DNA of 64,000 nt from Calothrix sp. C42_A2020_038 (GTDB taxonomy: Bacteria > Cyanobacteriota > Cyanobacteriia > Cyanobacteriales > Nostocaceae), in contig JACYLQ010000026.1 of the NCBI GenBank assembly GCA_015272395.1, forward strand, positions 62,001 to 126,000, in the 5' to 3' direction. This document shows positions 35,938 through 45,354 of this stretch, piece after piece. The notes beneath the pieces are model-generated. The model was not told the origin of the DNA. It saw only the letters and a program-made list of their open reading frames with translations, and made no database searches. Position numbers and translations under genes: made by a program. How positions within the stretch are numbered: position 1 is the stretch's first letter; each line of letters starts with the position of its first letter.

Positions 35938-36942
35938 ATGAGAAAGTTACTGATATCTGTTTTGATAATTCCGGTGTTATTATCAGCTTGTAATAATCCA
36001 AACAATGTCAAAAATACAACCTTAACGATTAGAACAACGGCGCCACAAAAAAATTTGCAAAATAATAATCTTCCTAAAATCGTGGTGACAACAAGTGTAT
36101 TATGTGACCTAACTAGACAGATTGCAGCAAATACAGTTAATCTTAATTGTCTGATACCAGCAGATGTTAATCCCCGTAACTATAAACCTAAACAAGAAGA
36201 TGTTCAAGCGATTAACGAAGCTAAATTAGTTCTTTACAACGGTTATAATCTTGAACCTAGTTTATTCAGTATTATTAAAGCAAATAAAAACCCTGTACCA
36301 AAAATAGCAGTTGCCCAAGTCGCGGTTCCAAAACCTCGTTTAAGCATTCAACAAGGTAATAAAAAGCTAATTAATCCATACTTATGGCACGATGCCAAGT
36401 ACGCTGCTGCAATGCTAGATGTTATCAATGATAGCCTCAAAAAAGTGGCGCCGCAAAATTCCAAGTCGTATACAGCAAATACTAAGAAAATCAAAACTGA
36501 TATTGCCAAGTTAGATAAGTGGATTAAATCAAGAATTGCCAGTATTCCATCCTATCAACGTACTCTCATTACTGACCACGCCGAGCTAGGCTACTATACA
36601 ACAGCCTATGGGCTTAAATATGAAACAGCATTCCAAAGTATAAGTAAATCGGAAGACCCATCTTCCCCAAGATTAAAACCTTTAATCAAAAATATTAGAC
36701 AAGCGCGCGTGCCATCAATTTTTATCAGCAGTGCAGTAAATCCGCAATTAGTTAAAACAGTTGCGAAAGAAGCAGATGTAAGAGTTTCTGAGCGTCCACT
36801 TGTTACCAACCGTTTAAGTGATAAAAATACTCAAAATAATACATACCAAAAAATGATGATGCAAAACACACGTACTATAGTTGAAGGATTAGGAGGAACT
36901 TATTTAATATTTAGACCAGTGGAGCAAAAAACTAATGGATAA
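35938..36942 (+). CDS. ZnuA/MntC-like metal ABC transporter substrate-binding lipoprotein, atypical
   Basis: A 334-aa protein. A lipobox LSAC (Cys18) anchors it to the membrane. The fold of cluster A-I binding proteins is clear (KIVVTTSVLCDLTRQIAAN, then EAKLVLYNGYNLEPSL, then TDHAELGYYTTAYGLK). Of the usual four metal ligands, the first is changed (NPRNYKP instead of DPHxYxP), the second is changed (NPYLWHD instead of DPHxW), the third His in TDHAELGY remains, and the fourth acidic position in IFISSAVNP is not evident. No permease or ATPase gene follows. It may bind metal differently or act as a regulator. Confidence 0.8.
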   Translation: MRKLLISVLIIPVLLSACNNPNNVKNTTLTIRTTAPQKNLQNNNLPKIVVTTSVLCDLTRQIAANTVNLNCLIPADVNPRNYKPKQEDVQAINEAKLVLYNGYNLEPSLFSIIKANKNPVPKIAVAQVAVPKPRLSIQQGNKKLINPYLWHDAKYAAAMLDVINDSLKKVAPQNSKSYTANTKKIKTDIAKLDKWIKSRIASIPSYQRTLITDHAELGYYTTAYGLKYETAFQSISKSEDPSSPRLKPLIKNIRQARVPSIFISSAVNPQLVKTVAKEADVRVSERPLVTNRLSDKNTQNNTYQKMMMQNTRTIVEGLGGTYLIFRPVEQKTNG

Positions 36943-36957
36943 TTCAAGTCCTAGCTC

Positions 36958-37575
36958 CTAACTTTTTTGTTGCCAGTGCAGATAATTATATATACCAACC
37001 GCGCGACTAACTATTTCTCGGTTTGGGTGCGTAAGAAGTTCTTTGAGGTAAGGCATTGCAGCAGGTATATTTGATAAAGGCGCCGCACAATCACGACAGT
37101 GTAATAAGCGTTCAGGTGAATTCCGCAATATCTCTAATATCTGATTTTGATAATCTTCTTTTGAACAATCAGTAGCTAACCCTCCTAACCTAATATCTGC
37201 TGCATTATAAGCAGGTTCCCAGGTTACAAGCATAAAAGGTTCACTAATTTGACCTGCTTTCACTTGCTTTTTGGAAGATTGGTTAAGCCACAACTTGCCT
37301 CGGCGCCGCATAAAATCTGGAATATTTTGAGAGAAGGCGCGCGAAGGCAGCATTAAACGTTTTTCAGCTTCTACAATGTTGGTGACATTGGGTTCAAAGC
37401 CGATAACAGTAGTTACTAGATATTGCCCACTATATGAGGGTAAACAGAGATGGTCACGAAGCTTGATAACCCCAGAACGAACGACACCAATTATTAAAGT
37501 CCAGTGACGGTAACTGTCTTTTCCAAAGTCGCGATGTACTTCACGGGTTGAAATGATTTCAAAAGCAAAACACAT
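36958..37575 (-). CDS. hypothetical protein
   Basis: A 205-aa soluble protein without signal peptide or transmembrane segment. The N-terminal 80 residues are beta-rich (YRHWTLIIGVVRSGVIKLRDHL ... YLVTTVIGFE), loosely like a translation-factor barrel domain. The C-terminal 50 residues are helical with a CRDC pair (LLHCRDCAAPLSNIP) and end like a HEAT-type helix (LLTHPNREIVSRAVGIYNYL). I cannot assign a function. It is convergent with the ZnuA-like gene, 15 bp away. Confidence 0.6.
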   Translation of the reverse strand: MCFAFEIISTREVHRDFGKDSYRHWTLIIGVVRSGVIKLRDHLCLPSYSGQYLVTTVIGFEPNVTNIVEAEKRLMLPSRAFSQNIPDFMRRRGKLWLNQSSKKQVKAGQISEPFMLVTWEPAYNAADIRLGGLATDCSKEDYQNQILEILRNSPERLLHCRDCAAPLSNIPAAMPYLKELLTHPNREIVSRAVGIYNYLHWQQKS

Positions 37576-37877
37576 ATTCTAGGTAGTAAGCCAAGCTCTA
37601 AATTAGTTTAGTCTTTAATCATTCAATATACATACTACTTTCCGCTTTCTCCACCATTTATTCTTAATATCATCTAAAAATGTTGCGTTAATTACTTCCC
37701 TGAATTTTCAACAGTTATCGGATATCTGATTTTTCACGGTATGTTTAAAACCCCGACCCCTCTCCAAAGTAGGAGAGGGGAGCTAACCTGCCCTTGTGAG
37801 GTTGGGGGTGTCGGATTATCTTGGAAGCCTACACTGTACTCGTAGAGAAGCGTGTAGGAGTATGTCGCTGCTAAATC
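37576..37877. other. intergenic region with a GC-rich palindromic repeat
   Basis: About 300 bp. The palindrome CCCCTCTCC/GGAGAGGGG lies at 37757-37780, followed by GAGGTTGGGGGTGTCGG; this is the style of dispersed C-rich repeats in cyanobacteria. No ORF is supported. Confidence 0.5.
37757..37780. repeat. 9-bp inverted repeat, C-rich palindrome
   Basis: CCCCTCTCC, six-base loop AAAGTA, GGAGAGGGG. The next genes on either side read leftward, so it is an intergenic repeat or terminator of the epimerase gene. Confidence 0.6.
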
Positions 37878-38810
37878 CTAACTATTGATTATTTCATCAT
37901 CACAAGAAAAATCAGTCTCTTGTTTGTCTCTTCCGGAAGGGATGAAATCATTCTCGTAAGCATCCTTAAGCCCCGATATTAAATCATATTCCGGTTGCCA
38001 TCCTAACTCAGTTCTAGCTTTGCTGACCGAGGCAAAAAAGTGCTGAACGCGCATAGGGAAAGCTTTGCGCTTGCCGAAATCAAATTTTTTAGGATCATAA
38101 TGGACTATTTGAATCTCATCAGCAGATTTCCCTGCTGCCACTGCACAAGCGCGCGCTAAACCATCAAAAGTTACATAACGGTCTCCAGATACGTTATAAA
38201 CTTGCCCAAATGTAATCGGATTACCCAAAACCAAACACATTGCTTTAGCTAAATCTTTAACGTGTCCTAGTTGTGTGATATGCATTCCGTTACCTGGTAT
38301 GGGAATAGGACGGTTCCTAACTATTCGGTCGAAAAACCAAGCTTCTAGGTCATTGTAGTTTTGCGGACCGTAAATATAAGTTGGGCGAATTGATGTATAC
38401 GGAACGTTTTGTTTTGCTAAATAATCTTCAGTATCAAATTTACCCTTATGACGGCTTTTTGGATCAACTGCATCACCTTCTCTATGAGGCATTTGGTCTG
38501 ATTTTAAATACACTCCAGCGGAACTCATGTATATAAAATGTTGCACACGGCCTTGAAAAATTTCCGCTAATGGTTGAGTATCGGTAAGTTCCCTACCATT
38601 GTTGTCAAAAATGGCATCGAATTTTTCGTTCGCTAGTTTTTGTTTCAATTGGTCAGGGTCAGTACGGTCGCCAGTAATTACTTCTACTCCTTGCACAGGT
38701 GCGGGACGATTACCGCGATTGAACAAAACAACTTCATGCCCTTGTTGCACTAACAATTGAGTCAGGTAAATACCGATAAAGCGGGTGCCACCCATGATTA
38801 AAATTCGCAT
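37878..38810 (-). CDS. NAD-dependent epimerase/dehydratase family protein (CSP41-like)
   Basis: About 310 aa from the ATG at 38810, preceded by AAGGAA; an upstream TTG at 38849 would add 13 residues. The Rossmann motif is ILIMGGTRFIGIYL. The usual Tyr-x-x-x-Lys is not clear (YMSSAGVYLKSD stands at the Ser/Tyr site). The atypical short-chain dehydrogenase pattern, with GNGMHITQLGHVKDLAKAM, fits the CSP41-type proteins of cyanobacteria and chloroplasts, which bind RNA rather than epimerise sugars. Sugar-nucleotide epimerase activity is the alternative, given the polysaccharide genes that follow divergently. Confidence 0.82.
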   Translation of the reverse strand: MRILIMGGTRFIGIYLTQLLVQQGHEVVLFNRGNRPAPVQGVEVITGDRTDPDQLKQKLANEKFDAIFDNNGRELTDTQPLAEIFQGRVQHFIYMSSAGVYLKSDQMPHREGDAVDPKSRHKGKFDTEDYLAKQNVPYTSIRPTYIYGPQNYNDLEAWFFDRIVRNRPIPIPGNGMHITQLGHVKDLAKAMCLVLGNPITFGQVYNVSGDRYVTFDGLARACAVAAGKSADEIQIVHYDPKKFDFGKRKAFPMRVQHFFASVSKARTELGWQPEYDLISGLKDAYENDFIPSGRDKQETDFSCDDEIINS

Positions 38811-39032
38811 AAATTCCTTAGTTTGTATATTTGGCTTACCGTTAGTCAATTTTTATCCCAACAACGAGGTTATCAGGTTGTGGTATACCTCTGGAACCAG
38901 TAAACGGAGAATCGCGTCGGAAAGCAAAAGTGGGAAATTGCCCATTTACCTGTGAGGAAAGAAAACTTTTCAGTTAACCTCATAAATACACGTATATTAT
39001 TTTTCACACTAAATTACAATTTTCACACTTCT

Positions 39033-40166
39033 GTGCCATTAAAATATGCCCTAGTACATGAATGGCTTACACCAAAAGCCACTGGCGGTTCAGAACTTGT
39101 TGTCCATGAAATTCTGAACCACGTTGATGCTGACTTGTATGCTCTAATTGATTTTGAATCTCGAAACCCTGATAGTTACTTGTATAAACGCCAAATTGGC
39201 ACAACCTTTCTCCAACATTTTCCTTATTCAGAGAAAGGCGTACAAAAATATCTGCCTTTAATGCCATTAGCAATTGAGCAACTAGACTTGCGGTCTTATG
39301 ACGTAATACTCTCTTCATCACATGCAGTTGCCAAAGGTATATTAACGAGTCCACAGCAACTACACATTTGCTATTGTCACAGTCCCATGCGTTATGCTTG
39401 GGATTTAACGTTTGATTACTTAAATGCAAGTAATCTTGGACACGGCGCCGCTGGGTGGATGTCTCGTTATTTACTGCATCGCTTGCGTCAGTGGGATGTA
39501 ATCAGCGCCAATCGCGTGGATTACTTTATTGCGAATTCCCACCATACGCGCGCACGTATCTGGCGTTGTTATCGTCGCGAAGCTTCAGTAATTTACCCAC
39601 CTGTCAATGTCGATAAATTTCCATTTTCAGCTAAAAAAGAAGACTTTTACCTAATTGTTTCCCGTTTAGTAAGCTATAAACAAGTATCTTTAATTGTTAA
39701 AGCATTTAATCAACTTCAAAAACCCTTGGTTATTATTGGCACAGGACCAGAAATGAAAAAAATACAACAGATATCAAACCCGAATATCAATATACTGGGA
39801 TGGCAGCCAGATGATGTGGTCAAAAAATATATGTCCACAGCCAAGGCTTTTGTGTATGCAGCATGTGAAGATTTTGGCATTGCTCTGGTTGAAGCTCAAG
39901 CTTGTGGTACCCCAGTCATCGCTTATGGTGCTGGTGGTGCTTTAGAAACTGTGCGGGATGTTCGCTCCTCACCACCCGGTACTGGTACGGGAGTCCTATT
40001 TAAAACTCAAACAGAAGCAGAAATGATTGAAGCAGTAAAAGAATTTGAAAGCTGTATTGGGAAGTTCGATCCCGAATATGCCAGAGAACATGCTGCTCAA
40101 TTTGACAGGAGTGTTTTCGCACGTCGCTTTGTTGAGTTTTTAAATGGGTGCGAAGAAAAAAAATAA
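39033..40166 (+). CDS. GT4-family glycosyltransferase
   Basis: About 377 aa from the GTG at 39033, where the family's usual start (KYALVHEWLTPKATGGSELVV) begins; the frame is open back to a GTG at 38952. The GT-B fold is complete: acceptor-binding N-terminal half and donor half with VSRLVSYKQVSLIVKAF and the EX7E segment EDFGIALVEAQACGTPVIAYGAGG. It probably transfers a sugar from a nucleotide donor to a lipid-linked polysaccharide precursor at the cytoplasmic membrane. It is followed by a phosphoglycosyl transferase and GDP-fucose genes. Confidence 0.9.
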   Translation: MPLKYALVHEWLTPKATGGSELVVHEILNHVDADLYALIDFESRNPDSYLYKRQIGTTFLQHFPYSEKGVQKYLPLMPLAIEQLDLRSYDVILSSSHAVAKGILTSPQQLHICYCHSPMRYAWDLTFDYLNASNLGHGAAGWMSRYLLHRLRQWDVISANRVDYFIANSHHTRARIWRCYRREASVIYPPVNVDKFPFSAKKEDFYLIVSRLVSYKQVSLIVKAFNQLQKPLVIIGTGPEMKKIQQISNPNINILGWQPDDVVKKYMSTAKAFVYAACEDFGIALVEAQACGTPVIAYGAGGALETVRDVRSSPPGTGTGVLFKTQTEAEMIEAVKEFESCIGKFDPEYAREHAAQFDRSVFARRFVEFLNGCEEKK

Positions 40167-40280
40167 GGAAACCTAGTTTATGAAGTCTTGATTGGTATGC
40201 TTTTGGTAATAAGTCCCCAGAGGCGCCAACCAAAAAGCTTTAAGATTGGGACTATGTGTGGTGTGGAATTATAAAGGAGT

Positions 40281-41033
40281 ATGATGACTGCCCAGAGCTC
40301 ACTCCTCTCCGGTAAACGAAACCAAAGGCAAACGGCTAGCGCGTCTCCTACGCGCAGTATTATAAAACGGGGTCAACCAAAAAAGATACTATCGCCTTTG
40401 CCTTTTGAGAGTATCAACGGAGAGTTTGCCAAGCGATTGTTTGACATAACGTTCTCGTTATTCATGCTGGTAGCTTTTTCCCCTGTATACCTGCTGTTAG
40501 CCTTGCTTATTGCAATTAGCTCAGAAGGTCCAATTTTTTATATTCAAGAACGAGTCGGGAAAAACTATAAAAAGTTTAATTGTATAAAATTTCGTACAAT
40601 GGTGAGCAATGCTGACGAAATTCTAATGCAAATGATGCAAACCTCACCGCAGTTACGGCAGGAGTTTGAGTCTAATTTTAAACTCAAACACGACCCTAGA
40701 ATTACGCTTATTGGTCGCTTTTTGCGAATAACTAGCCTAGATGAATTCCCTCAGTTTTGGAATGTATTGATGGGGGATATGAGTGTTGTTGGTCCACGGC
40801 CATTAGTAGAGGAAGAACTACCTAAGTATGGCTGTCACATCGAACAAATCTTAACTATCCGACCTGGCATAACAGGGTTGTGGCAGGTTTCTGGACGCAA
40901 TGACATTCCTTACCCTAGGCGAGTTCAGATCGACCTGCATTATGTAAAATTTAGGACATTCTGGCTTGATTTATGGATTGTTTTGAAGACTGTTGGAGTA
41001 GTCATTATACCCAAGGATAACGGGGCATACTAG
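40281..41033 (+). CDS. polyprenyl-phosphate sugar-1-phosphate transferase
   Basis: A 250-aa initiating enzyme of exopolysaccharide assembly that moves a hexose-1-phosphate onto undecaprenyl phosphate. The bacterial sugar transferase domain is complete: a reentrant membrane helix (LFDITFSLFMLVAFSPVYLL), QERVGKNYKKFNCIKFRTM, the DExPQ-type SLDEFPQFWNVLMGDMS, VGPRP and PGITGLWQVSGR. Only the single-domain form is present, without the N-terminal transmembrane bundle of WbaP. The ribosome-binding site AAGGAG lies so close to the ATG at 40281 that the second ATG at 40284 is the likelier start. Confidence 0.92.
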   Translation: MMTAQSSLLSGKRNQRQTASASPTRSIIKRGQPKKILSPLPFESINGEFAKRLFDITFSLFMLVAFSPVYLLLALLIAISSEGPIFYIQERVGKNYKKFNCIKFRTMVSNADEILMQMMQTSPQLRQEFESNFKLKHDPRITLIGRFLRITSLDEFPQFWNVLMGDMSVVGPRPLVEEELPKYGCHIEQILTIRPGITGLWQVSGRNDIPYPRRVQIDLHYVKFRTFWLDLWIVLKTVGVVIIPKDNGAY

Positions 41034-41433
41034 AAGTAAAAATGTATATTTTTGATTGTATCTGTAGAGTATATTTTTGCTTTACAGATATTTATTTTTT
41101 CGGAATAGGGAACTCTTATCATTTCTTCGCTAATACCTATGCTGAATCCCCAATATTGACTAATTCTTTACAATTACATCAGAAATATAAAGTTTTGATA
41201 AATATGAAGCAAAACTTGCTGAGTCAATTAACACTTCGTAGTTAAGCTTAGAGGGTTCAGTTACGAAAAATATAACCATAAGTGAATGTACTGAAATATT
41301 TTCGTATATGCAGCTAATAATTAGTAGCTTTCCCATTGGGAAATAAAGCTATCACTTGCTAGGTTGTATCAGGTTGTATATTGTCTATTACTTTACATTA
41401 GTAAATAACAGCAGATAACAAGGGATATAGAGC
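41034..41433. other. intergenic region upstream of gmd
   Basis: 400 bp of AT-rich DNA. A 67-codon open frame at 41042-41245 has no coding character (Phe/Tyr/Cys-rich, no ribosome-binding site). It probably holds the gmd promoter. Confidence 0.4.
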
Positions 41434-42513
41434 ATGACGCAAAGAAAGCGAGCGCTGATAACAGGTATCACAGGGCAAGATGGTTCGTACTTGAGTGAGT
41501 TTTTGCTTGAGCAAGGTTATGAAGTTCACGGTGTAATCCGTCGTACTTCAACTTTCAATACTGACCGTATCGACCACATGTACGAAGACCCTCACAAGGA
41601 GGGAGTACGTTTGTTTTTACATTATGGCGATTTGACGGATGGTACCACATTGCGTCGCATTTTAGAGGAAGTTCAACCTGTAGAAATTTACAACCTCGGC
41701 GCCCAATCCCATGTACGTGTTAGCTTTGATTCACCTGAGTATACTGTTGATTCTGTAGGTGTAGGAACTTTGCGTCTGTTAGAAGCAATTCGCGACTACC
41801 AACAGCGTACAGGCATTCAAGTACGCTTTTACCAAGCAGGATCATCAGAAATGTACGGTTTAGTGCAAGCTGTACCCCAAAGCGAAACAACTCCGTTTTA
41901 TCCCCGTAGCCCATATGCTTGTGCTAAGGTTTACGCTCACTGGCAAACAGTGAATTATCGTGAATCTTACAATATGTTCGCCTGCAACGGTATTTTATTT
42001 AATCACGAGTCACCACGTCGTGGAGAAACTTTTGTAACTCGCAAAATTACGATGGCAGTTGCCCGAATTGTAGCGGGTAAGCAGAAAAAGCTATACATGG
42101 GTAATTTGGATTCTAAGCGTGACTGGGGTTACGCAAAGGATTATGTTCGTGCGATGTGGTTAATGCTGCAAAAAGATGCTCCTGATGATTATGTAATTGC
42201 CACTGGTGAAACCCATACAGTGCGAGAGTTTTTAGAGCGTGCATTCGGTTATGTCAATTTGAATTGGGAAAATTACGTTGAATTTGACGAGCGTTACCTA
42301 CGTCCAGCAGAAGTTGATTTATTGATTGGTGATTCGACAAAAGCACGTCAACAGTTAGGATGGGAACCATCTGTAACATTTGAGGGACTTGTAGAGTTGA
42401 TGGTTGAAGCTGACCTACAAGCATTAGGCATTACTTCACCCAATAACAGCGAAGCCCAAACTACTCGTGATATAGCAACCGTTCGCCAAGAACTTGGTGC
42501 TTTACACTTTTAG
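41434..42513 (+). CDS. gmd: GDP-mannose 4,6-dehydratase
   Basis: A 359-aa short-chain dehydrogenase that turns GDP-D-mannose into GDP-4-keto-6-deoxymannose, the first step to GDP-L-fucose. The NADP site [10 protein letters not shown] is at residues 10-19, [13 protein letters not shown] is the Gmd signature, and the catalytic GSSEMYG and YxxxK in [12 protein letters not shown] are present. [16 protein letters not shown] marks the substrate site. It is cytoplasmic. The partner fcl follows after a 150-bp repeat-filled spacer. Confidence 0.96.
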   Translation: MTQRKRALITGITGQDGSYLSEFLLEQGYEVHGVIRRTSTFNTDRIDHMYEDPHKEGVRLFLHYGDLTDGTTLRRILEEVQPVEIYNLGAQSHVRVSFDSPEYTVDSVGVGTLRLLEAIRDYQQRTGIQVRFYQAGSSEMYGLVQAVPQSETTPFYPRSPYACAKVYAHWQTVNYRESYNMFACNGILFNHESPRRGETFVTRKITMAVARIVAGKQKKLYMGNLDSKRDWGYAKDYVRAMWLMLQKDAPDDYVIATGETHTVREFLERAFGYVNLNWENYVEFDERYLRPAEVDLLIGDSTKARQQLGWEPSVTFEGLVELMVEADLQALGITSPNNSEAQTTRDIATVRQELGALHF

Positions 42514-42663
42514 ATTTTAGATTTTAGATTACCATAAGCGGAAATACGAGCAGATTATAGATTTTGAAACAGCATCATATAAATGTAATCTGATTCGCTA
42601 ACAGAATCTAAAATCCCAAAATCCCAAAATCCCAAAATCCGAAAATCTAAAATCCAAAATTGT
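42514..42663. repeat. AT-rich short tandem repeats between gmd and fcl
   Basis: TTTTAGATTTTAGATT follows the gmd stop, and a run of AATCCCAAA/AATCTAAAATCC units fills the last 60 bp before fcl, ending 3 bp before its ATG. The repeats occupy the place of any ribosome-binding site. Confidence 0.75.
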
Positions 42664-43605
42664 ATGACTGGCTTAGAGTTAAATAATAAACGGATTCTCG
42701 TAACCGGTGGTGCTGGTTTTCTTGGTAAGCGGGTAATAGATCAGTTATGCAAAGCTGGTGCAAATCCTGACAAGATTACCGTAGCGCGTTCGCGAGAGTT
42801 TGATTTACGTCAAATGGAAGCCTGTAAACGCGCTGTAGACCAACAGGATATTGTCATCCATCTAGCAGCACATGTTGGTGGTATTGGTTTGAACCGCGAA
42901 AAACCAGCAGAGTTGTTTTACGACAACTTAATGATGGGAACCCAGTTAATTCATGCTGCTTACGAAACTGGTGTAGAAAAGTTTGTTTGTGTTGGTACTA
43001 TCTGTGCTTATCCAAAGTTTACGCCAGTACCATTCAAAGAAGATGATATTTGGAATGGCTACCCAGAAGAAACTAATGCACCTTACGGTATTGCTAAGAA
43101 AGCTTTACTAGTTCAACTGCAAGCCTACCGTCAACAGTACGGCTTTAATGGAATTTACTTACTTCCTGTTAACTTGTACGGTCCAGAAGATAACTTTGAC
43201 CCCAGAAGTTCACACGTTATCCCAGCTTTAATTCGTAAAGTTCAAGAAGCACAAGCAAGAGGTGACAAGCAACTTCCTGTTTGGGGTGATGGAACTCCTA
43301 CGCGCGAGTTTCTTTATTCTGAAGATGCTGCACGCGGTATCGTGATGGGAACTCAGTTTTATAATGACTCTGAACCTGTAAACTTAGGTACAGGGTATGA
43401 AATTTCCATCAAAGATTTAATCACTCTGATTTGTAAGTTGATGGAATTTGACGGCGAAATAATCTGGGAAACCGACAAACCCAATGGTCAACCTCGTCGC
43501 TGTTTAGATACCGAACGAGCTAAATCTTTTGGTTTTACTGCTCAAGTTGGGTTTGAAGAAGGCTTAAAAAATACCATCAACTGGTGGCGCCAGAACGCCC
43601 AGTAA
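42664..43605 (+). CDS. fcl: GDP-L-fucose synthase
   Basis: A 313-aa epimerase/reductase that completes GDP-L-fucose from the Gmd product. The NADP motif is [12 protein letters not shown]; the catalytic Cys and YxxxK are in [12 protein letters not shown] and [22 protein letters not shown] and the C-terminal [12 protein letters not shown] fit the family. Together with gmd it supplies fucose for a surface polysaccharide, for example the sheath or heterocyst envelope. A hairpin with a U-run follows. Confidence 0.95.
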   Translation: MTGLELNNKRILVTGGAGFLGKRVIDQLCKAGANPDKITVARSREFDLRQMEACKRAVDQQDIVIHLAAHVGGIGLNREKPAELFYDNLMMGTQLIHAAYETGVEKFVCVGTICAYPKFTPVPFKEDDIWNGYPEETNAPYGIAKKALLVQLQAYRQQYGFNGIYLLPVNLYGPEDNFDPRSSHVIPALIRKVQEAQARGDKQLPVWGDGTPTREFLYSEDAARGIVMGTQFYNDSEPVNLGTGYEISIKDLITLICKLMEFDGEIIWETDKPNGQPRRCLDTERAKSFGFTAQVGFEEGLKNTINWWRQNAQ

Positions 43606-43640
43606 ATTCACAAATTAGCTATCAATATAGATATTTTTTG

Positions 43641-43667
43641 AAATGTTCACAATTTGTGGACATTTTT
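43641..43667 (+). terminator. terminator of fcl
   Basis: AAATGTTCACA/TGTGGACATTT stem with one G-U pair, loop ATT, followed by TTG. Confidence 0.65.
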
Positions 43668-43715
43668 GTCTTATTAAACTCGAACTAGATTCACTTATAG
43701 TCAACTGTCCACTTG

Positions 43716-43753
43716 TTTAACAAATCTTAACCTTTCTAAGATACTCCTAATAG
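43716..43753 (+). promoter_or_regulatory. possible Pho box
   Basis: Four TAA-centred octamers follow one another at 9-11 bp: TTTAACAA, CTTAACCT, TCTAAGAT, CCTAATAG. CTTAACCT fits the cyanobacterial SphR/PhoB half-site (YTTAAYYW). The array lies about 40 bp upstream of the alkaline phosphatase gene. Spacing is irregular. Confidence 0.35.
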
Positions 43754-43790
43754 TTAAGTAATAAGACAAAAAATTGAGGCATAGAAAACC

Positions 43791-45119
43791 GTGCGTCTAA
43801 TTAATCAAGTTATTAGTGCAATACTTTTCAGTTTATTAATTGTAGGTGGTTGTACTCCAGGAAATACTTCAGGTCAAGGCAATGTGATATTTATTCACCC
43901 CGATGGTGCAAGTGTTTCACATTGGGGCGCCGGACGTATGGTACATTACGGTCCAGATGGTAGATTAAATTGGGATAAGATGTCCAACTTAGGTGTATAC
44001 CTAGGACACATGAAAAACCAACTTACTGCCACATCGAATGGTGGTGCGGTAACTCACGCAACGGGGGTAAAAGTAAACGCTGACTCATTTGGGTTAGATG
44101 AAAATTTGAGACCAGTAATTGCAGCATCTGGGAAAGACCAAACTATCATCCAAGAAGCAATTGCTGCAGGGAAAAGCACAGCTATCATTAACTCTGGGAT
44201 GATTCACGAACCAGGTACAGCTGCCTTTGTTGCCAAGGTTCCCACTAGACGCAACTTTGCCGAAATTACCAAGCAAGTTGTTGAGTCAAATGTGGATATT
44301 ATCTTGGGAGGTGGTGAGATGTGGTATTTACCACAAGGAACCGCAGGAAGACACACCACAGCAGAACAAAGTCAGCGCGTGGATGGTGTAAATCTAATTG
44401 AAGTTGCCAAACAGAAAGGATATACAGTTGTATACACCAGCGATGAATTATTGAAATTACCGTCTAATACTCAAAAGATACTAGGTATATTTGCGGCAGA
44501 TGATACTTACAATGATGCAACTGAAGAACAATTAAAACAAGAAAATAAAAGTTTATACGTACCAACAGCGCCTACAGTTGCCCAGATGCTTGACGTAACT
44601 TTGAAAAACTTAGCTGCAAAGAATAAAAATTTTATAGTGGTGTTGGAAGAAGAAGGTACTGATAACTTTGCCAACTATAATAATGCTGTAGGCACAATAG
44701 AAGCACTCAAGCGCGCGGATGATGCGATTGGTGTTGCAATGAAGTTTGTTGAGAGTAACCCGAACACTCTCATTCTTACAGCGGCTGATAGTGATGCTGG
44801 AGGTATGGAAGTTATAGGTGTTACAGAGAATAGTTTTCCCTTTGATAAACCCGTACCAGAGAAAAGTGAAAATGGCGCACCTTGGGATGGTAAAGAAGGT
44901 ACGGGAACTCCACCTTTTGTTTCGGCGCCGGATAAACAAGGTAAGCGGTTTCCTTTTGCCGTTGGTTGGTCATCGGGGGGAGATAATGCCGGTTCGATAG
45001 TTTCTAAAGCACATGGTTTGAATGCTGATAAGTTACCCAATACCCTAGATAATACCGATATTTATCGTTTGATGTATTTGACGTTGTTCGGTAAAGAAAT
45101 ACAGCCATACACGAGTTAG
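43791..45119 (+). CDS. alkaline phosphatase (PhoA family) lipoprotein
   Basis: A 442-aa phosphomonoesterase of the alkaline phosphatase superfamily. The N-terminus, from a GTG at 43791, has a lipobox VGGC near residue 21, so the enzyme is probably a periplasmic lipoprotein. Metal-site segments are HPDGASVSHW, the nucleophile region TSNGGAVTHATG, and TAADSDAGGMEV with its aspartates. The histidine-bearing segment is less standard than in E. coli PhoA, so it may be a PhoA-like rather than classical enzyme. A possible Pho box upstream would fit phosphate control. Confidence 0.85.
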   Translation: MRLINQVISAILFSLLIVGGCTPGNTSGQGNVIFIHPDGASVSHWGAGRMVHYGPDGRLNWDKMSNLGVYLGHMKNQLTATSNGGAVTHATGVKVNADSFGLDENLRPVIAASGKDQTIIQEAIAAGKSTAIINSGMIHEPGTAAFVAKVPTRRNFAEITKQVVESNVDIILGGGEMWYLPQGTAGRHTTAEQSQRVDGVNLIEVAKQKGYTVVYTSDELLKLPSNTQKILGIFAADDTYNDATEEQLKQENKSLYVPTAPTVAQMLDVTLKNLAAKNKNFIVVLEEEGTDNFANYNNAVGTIEALKRADDAIGVAMKFVESNPNTLILTAADSDAGGMEVIGVTENSFPFDKPVPEKSENGAPWDGKEGTGTPPFVSAPDKQGKRFPFAVGWSSGGDNAGSIVSKAHGLNADKLPNTLDNTDIYRLMYLTLFGKEIQPYTS

Positions 45120-45354
45120 AATGTGAACTACCCCACCGCTCTCGTCGGATGGGGCCGCATCTTGGATTTGCGTCCGCGAATTTAGTTAAAAGTAAAGCTG
45201 AAAGCCTGCTTTTTACAAAATATAGCTAAAAATTTCTTTTGGTTGTGTTTTGTTTATACTTTTTGGGAACTCTATATTTAGCAAAAGCTTTCGACTAATG
45301 AAATCATTTGCTTAAATGACCAATAATTCCTGATTTTTGCTTAATACTGAATTT

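Noticed and set aside
41042-41245. 67-codon open frame between the phosphoglycosyl transferase and gmd
   Set aside because: Phe/Tyr/Cys-rich composition, no ribosome-binding site and no domain character; AT-rich spacer.
42600-42663. Possible CRISPR-like array before fcl
   Set aside because: The units are 8-10 bp short tandem repeats without spacers.
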